From Nitrospirota bacterium (GTDB lineage Bacteria > Nitrospirota > Thermodesulfovibrionia > Thermodesulfovibrionales > JdFR-88), in the NCBI GenBank assembly GCA_014874185.1, contig JACWAF010000021.1, positions 1-50,231 of the forward strand: 50,231 nt of DNA, written 5' to 3'. Under the pieces are notes generated by a model. The model had not been told where the DNA came from and searched no databases. It was given only the letters and a program-made list of their open reading frames with translations. Positions 42,843-50,231 of this stretch are shown here, in pieces. The position numbers and the translations under genes were made by a program. How positions within the stretch are numbered: position 1 is the first letter of the stretch; every line of letters begins with the position of its first letter.

Positions 42843-43994
42843 ATGCTTTTGCAGGCGGGCTTCAGGGCCGAAGACATAGAGCGCATCTACAGGCAGAAAT
42901 TCGTTGGAGGAAACCATGTGGAACTCCTCTGGAAAGGCCCGGAGACGTTCAGAAAGATCTTCGAGGCCGTGCGCGGCGCCCGTAAATTCATCTGCCTGGA
43001 GTTTTACATCTACCGCAACGACGAGACCGGCCGCGAACTGACTGAAATACTTAAAGTAAAGGCCCGCAAGGGCGTTAGAGTCTACCTCCTGTACGACCAT
43101 TTCGGCTCTTTGGGCACGCCAGGGAGTTTCTGGAAGGGCTTGAGGAAAACGGGGGTCAAGGTTGCCGCCTCCCATGTGTTCAAGCTGCTAAGCCCTGCCG
43201 GGTATGCCCACCGGGACCATAGGAAGCTCATCATAGTGGATGGGAAAATCGCCTTCACCGGCGGTCTGAACATCGCCAACGAGTACAGGGGCTTTCACCT
43301 TAGAAGGAAAAGGGGCTGGCGGGACACGGGCGTGCTGATAAAGGGGCCGGCCGCCGCCGCACTCACCGGGAGCTTCATAAAAGACTGGGTCCCCTGGGGG
43401 AAAGAGGAGATAGAGACCGGGATCGGGACCGGCCCCGAAGAAGGGCACCTGCCGGTCATGCCCATCTTCGCCGGAAGCGCCAGGGGCAGAAGAAGACTCC
43501 GGAGGCTGCTCTATTACAGCATCAATCACGCCAGAAGCAGCATCCTCCTTACCACCGCCTATTTTTGCCCATCCAGGCGGATGATAGAGACCCTGGAGGC
43601 CGCCACCATCCGCGGGGTAAAGATAAAACTCCTCGTGCCCGGCGTCAGTGATGTGCCCGCCGCCTATTACGCGGGCCGCGCGCAATATAAAAGGCTGTTG
43701 GAGGCAGGGGTGGAGATATATCACTACTCCGGCGAGGTGCTGCACGCCAAGAGCTATATCTTCGATGGAGAGTGGTCGATAGTGGGCTCGGCCAACCTGG
43801 ACTTCCAGTCCCTCAGATGGAATGATGAAGGGAATATCGGCATCCTGGACCCGTGCTTCGCACAGGAGCTTACTGACATATTCAGCCACGACCTCATGCG
43901 CTCTGAACAGGTCACCCTTCAGGGCTGGCGCAAACGCCCCTTCTGGGGCAAGGTAAAGGAGAAGTTCTTTTTATTGTTCAGGAGGAGGCTGTAA
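42843..43994 (+). CDS. Cardiolipin synthase/phospholipase D-family protein
   Basis: A 383-residue protein with two HKD motifs: HRDHRKLIIVDGKIAFTGG and HAKSYIFDGEWSIVGSANLD. The N-terminal membrane helices of full-length cardiolipin synthases are absent, as in ClsB-type enzymes. It would transfer phosphatidyl groups to make cardiolipin or related lipids. It is convergent with the activase gene, 2 bp apart. Confidence 0.88.
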   Translation: MLLQAGFRAEDIERIYRQKFVGGNHVELLWKGPETFRKIFEAVRGARKFICLEFYIYRNDETGRELTEILKVKARKGVRVYLLYDHFGSLGTPGSFWKGLRKTGVKVAASHVFKLLSPAGYAHRDHRKLIIVDGKIAFTGGLNIANEYRGFHLRRKRGWRDTGVLIKGPAAAALTGSFIKDWVPWGKEEIETGIGTGPEEGHLPVMPIFAGSARGRRRLRRLLYYSINHARSSILLTTAYFCPSRRMIETLEAATIRGVKIKLLVPGVSDVPAAYYAGRAQYKRLLEAGVEIYHYSGEVLHAKSYIFDGEWSIVGSANLDFQSLRWNDEGNIGILDPCFAQELTDIFSHDLMRSEQVTLQGWRKRPFWGKVKEKFFLLFRRRL

Positions 43995-43996
43995 AA

Positions 43997-46900
43997 TCAC
44001 CTGCATCTCGCCTTGGCCTGGTCCATGAATGCCTCAAGCTGGAGGGTGCTGGAGGGGGACTCCGTGCCGTCGTAAGGCATGCTTATCGAAGGTATCCCGT
44101 AATCCCGGCTGATGCCCCTCAGGAGGGCGGTCACTATGGTGCCCGGCATGCAGCCAAACGGCATTGCGTTTATGATGCCGGCCGCGCCCCGGGTTGCCAG
44201 GTCCACCGCCTTGCCCACGGAAAGGATGGTCTCGCCCTCGAAAGAGCTGTGGACATACGGGGCGGCAAGTTTTACTATGTTGAAGGTGGACGGCTCGTGC
44301 AGGCTCTTCAGCCAATGAAAATGTTTTGCGTATTTATGCTCTATCCTCGTCTGGATTACCCTTTTCAGGAGATTGTCAAAAAGGGCCGGACGGTCTTTTT
44401 TGAGCCATGATTTTCTGATGCCCATCAGGTTCACGTAATAGATCCATTCCTCCACCGGCGAAAGCCATGCCTCGCCCCCAAGGGCCTCTATTTTTTTAAT
44501 GAGGTCTTCATTGGAGAACTTGTTCGAGCGCACGAATATCTCCCCTATTATGCCGATGAGGGGCTTTCTCTCTTTCTTCCTGGGCAGGCCCCCGAAGGCC
44601 GCGCTCATGCGTCCCAGCACGCCTTCCAGCTTCCCGTTCATGCCGCGCATGGAATGATAGATCTCCAGCAGGTATTTTCCATGCAGCTTTTCGGCGGCCC
44701 CGGTCTCCTCCTCATACGGCCTTGTCTCGTGCAGACACTTGTTCAGGAGTTCTATCGCGATTATGCCCTTCCAGGAGGTCATGGCGAAGTCGTTACCCAC
44801 CATCCCCAGGTCACGGTAGAAGCTCACATCCTGGTTGGGGGCGAATATCGGGACATCGCCCAGGCCTATCTTTTCAAGCACCTGTTTGTGGATGACATTA
44901 TACTGGCCGAACCTGCACGGCCCCGTGCCGCCCGGCATGAAGAAGGCGGACTCTTCGGGCCTGAAACCTGGCGAGTAGACCTGCCGGAGCATGTCACCGG
45001 TGGTGACCAGAAAGGGATAGCACTCCTTCCCCGAGACGTATTTCACGCCAAGCTCCAGGCTCGTGGCATCCGTCTGGGGCATGACCTCCGCCTCCACCCC
45101 CGAATTCTCGAACCCCGCCTTTATGGCCAGGGCGTGGTCGGACATGCGGGAAAGATATATCTTTCTCTTCCGCACCTGTTTCGGGACCATCACGGCCGGG
45201 GCCTCGAATTTCCCCTTCTCCCGTTTGGGGGATTGCCTTCCGGTTACCCCCTCTATGGAATCCAGGAAGGCCTCGCAGCGGGTGATCGCCCCCGCGTCGG
45301 CGCTGTGCTCGTCTATCTCTATATGCAGGAATGGCTTGCCGGACCTCTCAAGCTCCTCGCGGAAATGCTTCAAAATGAAAGAGTCCGGCCCGCACTGGAA
45401 GTTCCCTATGAATATGGGGTAGAGGTGTGGGTTGGCGCAGATGAGCTTTGCGGCCTTCAATATGCGCTGGCCGCTGCGCCAGTACATCTCCGGGAATTCA
45501 CCGGCCATCTTTACCTCGTCCAGGGGAAGAAAGTCCATAGGGATGGAGGGCACGCCAAGTGTGGCGAGCTTCTCCGGTATCTCGAGGTTCACGCCCTTTT
45601 CGAAGGCGTTATAAGACCTGCCCACAATGACAATAGTGCGGCCCTTTATCGAGGCGAGCGCCTCTTTGGCAAGGTTGTTAACCGAGTTTTCGAATTCGCC
45701 CTGAGCCGCTTCGGCCCTTGCGAAAGCGCTCTTAAGAGTGCCGCCGGAGACCCCGAACGGCTTCAGGGCGGCCTTGAGGTTTTTTAACAGGTAATCCGTA
45801 CCCCTCGCCATGTCGACAGGGATGCTTATCAGTTGCACGCCCTCTATGGCAATTCTTGCCACATAGGGAAGCGTCTGGGTCTGCGGGCAGGCATGTCCCA
45901 CCCTGTACTCCGAGCCCGGCGGGTTCATGTTCTGGAACGAGGGCAGGAAAACGGCATCCACGCCCTTTTCTTTCAGATACTTCAAATGCCCGTGGGCCAC
46001 CTTGATAGGGAAGCACGCCTCCGAGAGCACGCTCTCCACCCCCAGAGCGGTTATTTCCCTGTTTGTCTTGGGGGAGACCTCCACGTCCAGCCCGCACTCC
46101 CAGAACAGGGTGGACCAGAACGGGAGCCTTTCATGGAAGAAAAATACGTAGGGTATGCCTATCATGGGCCTTCCGCCCTTTGGCGTGCGGGATTCGTGGG
46201 CCTTCCACAAAAGCTCTTCCCTTTTGGCGAAATAATCGGGGATATCCGTCGGCTTTCTTCTTATGTCGTACTTCTCGCAGCGCCCGCCATAATATAGATA
46301 GCCCTGCTCACCTTCAAGCTTCACGCGGTTTATCTCGCAGACGTTCGGGCAGCCTTTGCACTGGAAGGAGGAGAGCGAGTACTTGCGGCCGGAGAGGCCG
46401 AAGCCCTTGAAACTGCTCTTTGCCCCGCTGGATTCCATGTGTTTTCTCACTATCAGGGCCATGCCTATGGCGCCGGTCACGTCATGATGGGGCGGGACCA
46501 CGACCTCTTTTCCCAGGTATTTCTCGAACGCGCCCACCACGGCCTTGTTGAATGCCACCCCGCCCTGAAAAAGGACCTTCTCGCCTATGGGCTTTCCCGC
46601 CACCACGCGGTTTATGTAGTTCTGCACTATCGAGTAGGCAAGCCCGGCCAGGAGGTCGTCCTTGGCGGCCCCTTTGCCCAGGTTTGCCATGAGCGAGTTC
46701 TCCATGAAGACGGTGCACCTCTCGCCAAGCCGCAGGGGATTCGCGGATTCGAAGGCGCACCGGGCGAACTCGCCCTTTACGGATATGTTCAGTTTTTCAG
46801 CCTGTTCCTCAAGGAAAGAGCCGGTCCCGGCCGCGCAGGCCTTGTTCATCTCGAAATCCACGATCACGCCGTCCCGAATGGAGATGTACTTGGAGTCCTG

Positions 46901-48133
46901 CCCGCCTATCTCGAATATCGTGTCCACGTCGGGCACAATCCAGGCGGCCGCCGTCGCCTGGGCGGTTATCTCGTTTTTTACTATATCGGCACCGACGAAG
47001 TCGGCTATCATGTACCTGCCCGAGCCGGTAGTGCCCGCCCCGGCTATCTCCACCAGGCCGCCCACTTCGGCTTCTATCTCGCGCAGGCCCTGCAGGACGG
47101 CCTCTATCGGCCTTCCCGCCGTCATCAGGTATCTCTTTGCGACCACGTTGCCGTCCAGGTCCAGAAGGGCCAGGTTGGTGCTTATGGAACCAACGTCAAT
47201 GCCCAGGTAGACCTTCTTCTTCTCAGCGGGCCTTACGACCGGCGCTTCGGGTTCTATATGCCTTTCGCTGAACCGGTCTCCCTCGACAATAAGGGGTCTA
47301 TGCCCTCCCGCAAATATCTTCCCGGACTGGATGAACTCTTCCAGCCTCTTTATGTCTACCCTGTTTTCAGCCCCTTCATCCCTGGCCTTCAGGGCCGCGC
47401 CCCACGCTCCCATGTAGACGAAGTCTTCGGGTATGAAGAGACTGGAGAGACCCAGGACTTCCTTAAACGCCCTGGCCATGCCCTTGTTGGCTGCCACGCC
47501 GCCCTGAAAGGCAACCGGCTCTTTTATCTTCCTTCCGCGCATGATTGAGCCTTTGAAGTTCCTGGCCACGGCGAAGCAGAGCCCCGCCACTATGTCCTCC
47601 ACCGGCGTGGCTATCTGCTGAAGGTGTATCATGTCCGACTTGGCAAAAACGCTGCACCTGCCCGCTATGCGAGGGGGTTTCTCGGACTTGAGGGAAAGCT
47701 CTGAGAACTCCTCTATGGTGAGCCTCAGGCGCTCGGCCTGCTGGTCAAGAAAAGAGCCCGTCCCCGCAGCGCAGACCGAGTTCATCGAGAAATCCTCCAC
47801 CCGGTCTCCGTCGATCAATATAAGCTTCGAGTCCTCGCCCCCAAGCTCTATGATGCCCTTTATATCCGGATAGAGCTTCCGGACGGAATAGGCCTGGGCT
47901 ATTACTTCGTTCAGGGGTTCTATTTGCAGGATGGAAGCGGCAAGCCTTCCGGCCGAGCCCGTCACCCGGAGCGAGGTATCTTTAAAATCCAGAGTAGAGA
48001 TAAGCTCCAGCGCGGCCGCGAGCGGATGGCCCCTGTGCTTTATATACCCGGAGCCGACCTTCTTTCCGTCAGCGTCCAGAACGACCAGCTTGACGCTTAC
48101 TGAACCCCCGTCCAGTCCGGCATAGCATTTCAT
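43997..48133 (-). CDS. Double acyl-CoA dehydratase activase (BadF/BcrA-type, fused)
   Basis: A 1378-residue protein. Two ASKHA-type activase domains follow each other: residues 1-290 (YAGLDGGSVSVKLVVLDADG, GSAGRLAA, ELGGEDSKLI, CAAGTGSFLDQQAERL) and 309-570 (YLGIDVGSISTNLALLDLDG, GAGTTGSGRY, EIGGQDSKYI, CAAGTGSFLEEQAEKL). The CAAGTGSF cysteines would hold the shared [4Fe-4S] cluster. The C-terminal 750 residues match the DUF2229/CoA-enzyme-activase region (GIPYVFFFHERLPFWSTLFW, ESVLSEACFPIKVAHGHLKY). Such proteins drive electrons into 2-hydroxyacyl-CoA dehydratases or benzoyl-CoA reductases with ATP, but no partner reductase is near, so the true client is unknown. Confidence 0.88.
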   Translation of the reverse strand: MKCYAGLDGGSVSVKLVVLDADGKKVGSGYIKHRGHPLAAALELISTLDFKDTSLRVTGSAGRLAASILQIEPLNEVIAQAYSVRKLYPDIKGIIELGGEDSKLILIDGDRVEDFSMNSVCAAGTGSFLDQQAERLRLTIEEFSELSLKSEKPPRIAGRCSVFAKSDMIHLQQIATPVEDIVAGLCFAVARNFKGSIMRGRKIKEPVAFQGGVAANKGMARAFKEVLGLSSLFIPEDFVYMGAWGAALKARDEGAENRVDIKRLEEFIQSGKIFAGGHRPLIVEGDRFSERHIEPEAPVVRPAEKKKVYLGIDVGSISTNLALLDLDGNVVAKRYLMTAGRPIEAVLQGLREIEAEVGGLVEIAGAGTTGSGRYMIADFVGADIVKNEITAQATAAAWIVPDVDTIFEIGGQDSKYISIRDGVIVDFEMNKACAAGTGSFLEEQAEKLNISVKGEFARCAFESANPLRLGERCTVFMENSLMANLGKGAAKDDLLAGLAYSIVQNYINRVVAGKPIGEKVLFQGGVAFNKAVVGAFEKYLGKEVVVPPHHDVTGAIGMALIVRKHMESSGAKSSFKGFGLSGRKYSLSSFQCKGCPNVCEINRVKLEGEQGYLYYGGRCEKYDIRRKPTDIPDYFAKREELLWKAHESRTPKGGRPMIGIPYVFFFHERLPFWSTLFWECGLDVEVSPKTNREITALGVESVLSEACFPIKVAHGHLKYLKEKGVDAVFLPSFQNMNPPGSEYRVGHACPQTQTLPYVARIAIEGVQLISIPVDMARGTDYLLKNLKAALKPFGVSGGTLKSAFARAEAAQGEFENSVNNLAKEALASIKGRTIVIVGRSYNAFEKGVNLEIPEKLATLGVPSIPMDFLPLDEVKMAGEFPEMYWRSGQRILKAAKLICANPHLYPIFIGNFQCGPDSFILKHFREELERSGKPFLHIEIDEHSADAGAITRCEAFLDSIEGVTGRQSPKREKGKFEAPAVMVPKQVRKRKIYLSRMSDHALAIKAGFENSGVEAEVMPQTDATSLELGVKYVSGKECYPFLVTTGDMLRQVYSPGFRPEESAFFMPGGTGPCRFGQYNVIHKQVLEKIGLGDVPIFAPNQDVSFYRDLGMVGNDFAMTSWKGIIAIELLNKCLHETRPYEEETGAAEKLHGKYLLEIYHSMRGMNGKLEGVLGRMSAAFGGLPRKKERKPLIGIIGEIFVRSNKFSNEDLIKKIEALGGEAWLSPVEEWIYYVNLMGIRKSWLKKDRPALFDNLLKRVIQTRIEHKYAKHFHWLKSLHEPSTFNIVKLAAPYVHSSFEGETILSVGKAVDLATRGAAGIINAMPFGCMPGTIVTALLRGISRDYGIPSISMPYDGTESPSSTLQLEAFMDQAKARCR

Positions 48134-48193
48134 CGGAGAAACACCCTCCCCAATATAGAAAAATCACGAACATCCGCGCATTTTCGCGATAAA

Positions 48194-48217
48194 GGGCGGG
48201 AGAGTCCCGCCCTTCTT
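48194..48217 (+). terminator. GC hairpin between divergent genes
   Basis: GGGCGGGA-gag-TCCCGCCC followed by TTCTTTC. The shape is terminator-like on the plus strand although it lies between divergent genes; it might attenuate or insulate the FmdE-ModE gene. Confidence 0.5.
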
Positions 48218-48361
48218 TCATTACAATGAAAGGATACCAAAACCCGCCCCATTTCTCAATAAAAAGGAAAAGAACTCTTGCCTTTTTAGCCCATGGCCCG
48301 GGACAAAAAAGCTTTGATGGTTCGATTCTTTTGTGGCAATATATGGGTGGAACCTAAAATT

Positions 48362-49321
48362 ATGAAAAGCACTGACCGCATCGAATCCTTGCTGGAGGAA
48401 TCCGTAAAGACCCATGGGCATCTCTGCGCCGGACAGGTGCTGGGGGTCCGCATGTCCATGCTCGGCCTCAGGGAGATCGGCATCGAAGACCCGAAGGGCA
48501 GGGACAGAAAAAATCTTGTCGTCTACATCGAGATAGACAGGTGCGCAACGGACGCGATCCAGTCGGTCACCGGCTGCAGCCTCGGAAAGCGGACGATGAA
48601 ATTCATGGACTACGGGAAGATGGCCGCAACCTTCGTCAACCTGAAAACCGGAAAATCGGTAAGGGTGCTCGCGAAAGAGGACTCGAGGACAAAGGCAAGG
48701 GAATACTTCCCTGAGATGGAAAACAGGTATGAGGCGCAGCTTGAGGCCTACAGGATAATGCCCGATGACGAACTTTTCGATACGGCTTGCGTCGACATCA
48801 AAATAAACCGCGAGGACATGCCGGGCAGACCCCTTAACAGGATTAAATGCGACCTCTGCGGCGAGTATGTCCAGGACTGCCGTGAAGTGCGCAGGGGCGG
48901 AAGGGTCTTGTGCAGGCCGTGCGCGGTTGGCGGATACTACAATAACGCTTTTTTTTCGCCTGCCGTTATGCAAATTTCGCATAACGGACTGGAGGTCAAG
49001 TCGAAGCTCTGGCTTGAACTTGAAGGGCAGCCTTTCTTTGGCAGGGGGAAAGCGCTCCTCCTGAAGGCGATAGACCAGTGCGGCTCTATAAACCAGGCCG
49101 CAAAAGAGACAAACCTTTCCTACAGAAAGGCCTGGGGCTATATAAAGGCAATGGAAAAAAGGCTTGGGATCAGGGTTGTGGAATGTCATGCCGGGGGAAA
49201 AAACGGGGGCGGGGCAACGCTCACGCCCGAGGTAAAGGATTTCCTGGAAAAATACGATTTGGTCGAGAAGGACATTAGAGCGGCCGCAAACAGTAAATTC
49301 AGGGAAATTTTTGGAAGATGA
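48362..49321 (+). CDS. FmdE-ModE fusion: FmdE, zinc ribbon and molybdate-type DNA-binding domain
   Basis: A 319-residue protein from ATG 48362, which matches the start of the island paralogue; ATG 48293 is an alternative without a ribosome site. The FmdE part has VKTHGHLCAGQVLGVRMSML and CATDAIQSVTGCSLGKRTMK. A ribbon (CDLCGEYVQDC, CRPC) links to a ModE winged helix (KALLLKAIDQCGSINQAAKE, LSYRKAWGYIKAMEKRLGIR, VEC.AGGKNGGGATLT). ModE domains bind operators of molybdenum genes. FmdE replaces the usual Mop ligand domain, so FmdE may be the sensing part, perhaps for molybdenum, tungsten or the cofactor itself. The MoeA-like gene follows after 3 bp. Confidence 0.85.
   Translation: MKSTDRIESLLEESVKTHGHLCAGQVLGVRMSMLGLREIGIEDPKGRDRKNLVVYIEIDRCATDAIQSVTGCSLGKRTMKFMDYGKMAATFVNLKTGKSVRVLAKEDSRTKAREYFPEMENRYEAQLEAYRIMPDDELFDTACVDIKINREDMPGRPLNRIKCDLCGEYVQDCREVRRGGRVLCRPCAVGGYYNNAFFSPAVMQISHNGLEVKSKLWLELEGQPFFGRGKALLLKAIDQCGSINQAAKETNLSYRKAWGYIKAMEKRLGIRVVECHAGGKNGGGATLTPEVKDFLEKYDLVEKDIRAAANSKFREIFGR
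48963..48987. promoter_or_regulatory. Intragenic 9-bp dyad resembling a ModE box
   Basis: CCGTTATGC-N7-GCATAACGG lies inside the FmdE-ModE gene exactly between the zinc ribbon and the ModE domain. The outer CGTTAT...ATAACG resembles known ModE operators of the E. coli mod type. A decayed version is at 16199-16222 in the island copy. Confidence 0.45.
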
Positions 49322-49324
49322 GCC

Positions 49325-50231
49325 ATGTGCGATGAATATCTGAAAACAGAGAGAGAGAAGACAACGAGGACAGTCCCCGTCGCGGAGGCCGTGGGCAGGG
49401 TGCTGGCCCACGACATCACCGAGGTACGCCCCGGCTTCAAGGGCAGGGCCTTCAAAAAAGGCCATGTCGTAAGGGAAGAGGACGTCGAACGTCTTATGCT
49501 TTTAGGGAAGGAGAACCTGTACGTCCTCAGCCTTGGCGAGGACGATATGCACGAGGACGAGGCGGCATATGCCCTGGCCAGCGCCCTGATGGGCGAAGGC
49601 GTGGAGGCCGGGGGGGAGCCAAAAGAGGGAAAGATAAACTTCCTTGCCGCAAGGGACGGCCTTCTCAAGGTGGACAGGGCCGGGCTCCTGGAGTTCAACA
49701 TGCTGGGAGAGGTGATGTGCGCGACCCGCCACGGAAATACCCTGGTCAAAAAGGGGCAGACCGTCGGGGCTGTCCGCGCCATCCCGCTTGTTGTAAAAAG
49801 AGATGTAATAGAAAAGGCCGCCGTGATAGCCCGGAGGGGCGGCGGGCTTATCCGGATAAAAGAGACAAGGAGACCTTCGGCGGGGCTTTTGATAACGGGA
49901 AACGAGATATTTCATAAAAGGAAAAAGGATTCGTTCGGGCCCGTCATCCGGCGGAAGATGGAGGAGTGCGGGGGCAGGATAATTAAGACCCTGTACGCGC
50001 CCGATGACGAGGCCCTGATAGCGGCTGGGCTTAAGGAGCTGATCGAAGCCGGGGCGGACCTGCTGATCACGACTGGCGGCATGTCCGTGGACCCCGATGA
50101 CGTCACCCGGTTTGCGGTGGAAAGGCTTTGTGCAAGAGACATGACATACGGTTCCGCCGTGCTGCCAGGCTCCATGTTCCTGGTGGCCTACATCGACCCG
50201 CCATGGGCGGTCGGGCAGGGGAGGATACCCC
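49325..50231 (+). CDS. MoeA-like molybdopterin-binding protein, second copy (truncated by window end)
   Basis: About 302 codons are visible, running off the window. ATG 49325 opens MCDEYLKTEREKTTRTVPVA, parallel to the island copy at 16339. Matching stretches include HDITEVRPGFKGRAFKKGH, EGKINFLAARDGLLKVD, GLLITGNEIFHKRKKDSFGP and LLITTGGMSVDPDDVTRFAV. It is 3 bp after FmdE-ModE, the same pairing as in the island. The C-terminus, with or without the cysteine-rich tail, lies outside the window. Confidence 0.85.
   Translation, partial: MCDEYLKTEREKTTRTVPVAEAVGRVLAHDITEVRPGFKGRAFKKGHVVREEDVERLMLLGKENLYVLSLGEDDMHEDEAAYALASALMGEGVEAGGEPKEGKINFLAARDGLLKVDRAGLLEFNMLGEVMCATRHGNTLVKKGQTVGAVRAIPLVVKRDVIEKAAVIARRGGGLIRIKETRRPSAGLLITGNEIFHKRKKDSFGPVIRRKMEECGGRIIKTLYAPDDEALIAAGLKELIEAGADLLITTGGMSVDPDDVTRFAVERLCARDMTYGSAVLPGSMFLVAYIDPPWAVGQGRIP

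Noticed and set aside
44654-47548. Long plus-strand frames (377 and 369 codons)
   Set aside because: Antisense to the GC-rich activase gene; they lack ribosome sites and recognisable motifs.
48221-49465. Minus-strand 414-codon frame
   Set aside because: Antisense shadow of the FmdE-ModE gene.

Overview
The window looks like a chromosomal segment of an anaerobic, respiratory Gram-negative-type bacterium. Multihaem c-type cytochromes, two separate periplasmic molybdoenzyme systems, a selenocysteine tRNA, a superoxide dismutase/rubrerythrin block, a fused acyl-CoA dehydratase activase and FmdE-family proteins together recall Nitrospirota (Thermodesulfovibrionia) or deltaproteobacteria-like lineages. 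That placement is inference from gene content; there is no rRNA in the window. No CRISPR array or prophage was seen.

Layout. (1) 1-1163: an IS256-type transposase fragment, a tRNA-Sec on the minus strand, and an IS481-type transposase fragment. (2) 1164-3935: a large secreted carbohydrate-active protein (SGNH esterase, glycoside-hydrolase-like barrel, chitobiase-C-like domain, CBM6). (3) 4105-18773: an island for a tetrathionate-reductase-like molybdoenzyme. It holds a secreted tandem PhnD-like binding protein, a histidine kinase, a sigma-54 activator, a sigma-54 promoter with two upstream dyads and a repetitive leader, the ttrBCA-like structural genes, a TorD-like chaperone, an FmdE protein, a MoeA-like protein and moaA. 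A diverged 70-bp direct repeat brackets the island, and decayed molybdenum-cofactor genes (MOSC at the left, a MobB-like NTPase at the right) lie beside the repeats. (4) 18965-23011, minus strand: a second molybdoenzyme operon (very short TatA, three-haem cytochrome c, catalytic subunit with a non-standard Fe-S motif, four-cluster ferredoxin, TorD-like chaperone). (5) 23466-26192, minus strand: an oxidative-stress operon (PerR/Fur, two small Cys-rich proteins, Fe/Mn SOD, rubrerythrin, DUF4149). (6) 26294-39861: housekeeping genes (GNAT-like protein, ketoacyl synthase, ferritin-like protein, smc, dGTPase, a HEPN-like protein behind ruvCAB, gmhA, HU, thiamine-binding protein, rtcA), with hairpin repeats between them. 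(7) 39996-42224: a cytochrome c - cytochrome b - cytochrome c lipoprotein operon. (8) 42843-48133: a phospholipase-D-type synthase and a 1378-residue double acyl-CoA dehydratase activase. (9) 48362-50231: an FmdE-ModE fusion followed by a second MoeA-like gene, truncated by the window end.

How the parts fit. The island appears to be a self-contained unit for sensing an oxidised substrate (probably a sulfur oxyanion, by family analogy), switching on a membrane-bound reductase through sigma-54, and helping supply its molybdopterin cofactor. Its FmdE-MoeA pair is duplicated at the right end of the window, where FmdE carries a ModE DNA-binding domain. The island copy has a frameshifted remnant of that same domain. 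This links molybdenum-cofactor handling to gene regulation and is the most novel-looking thread here.
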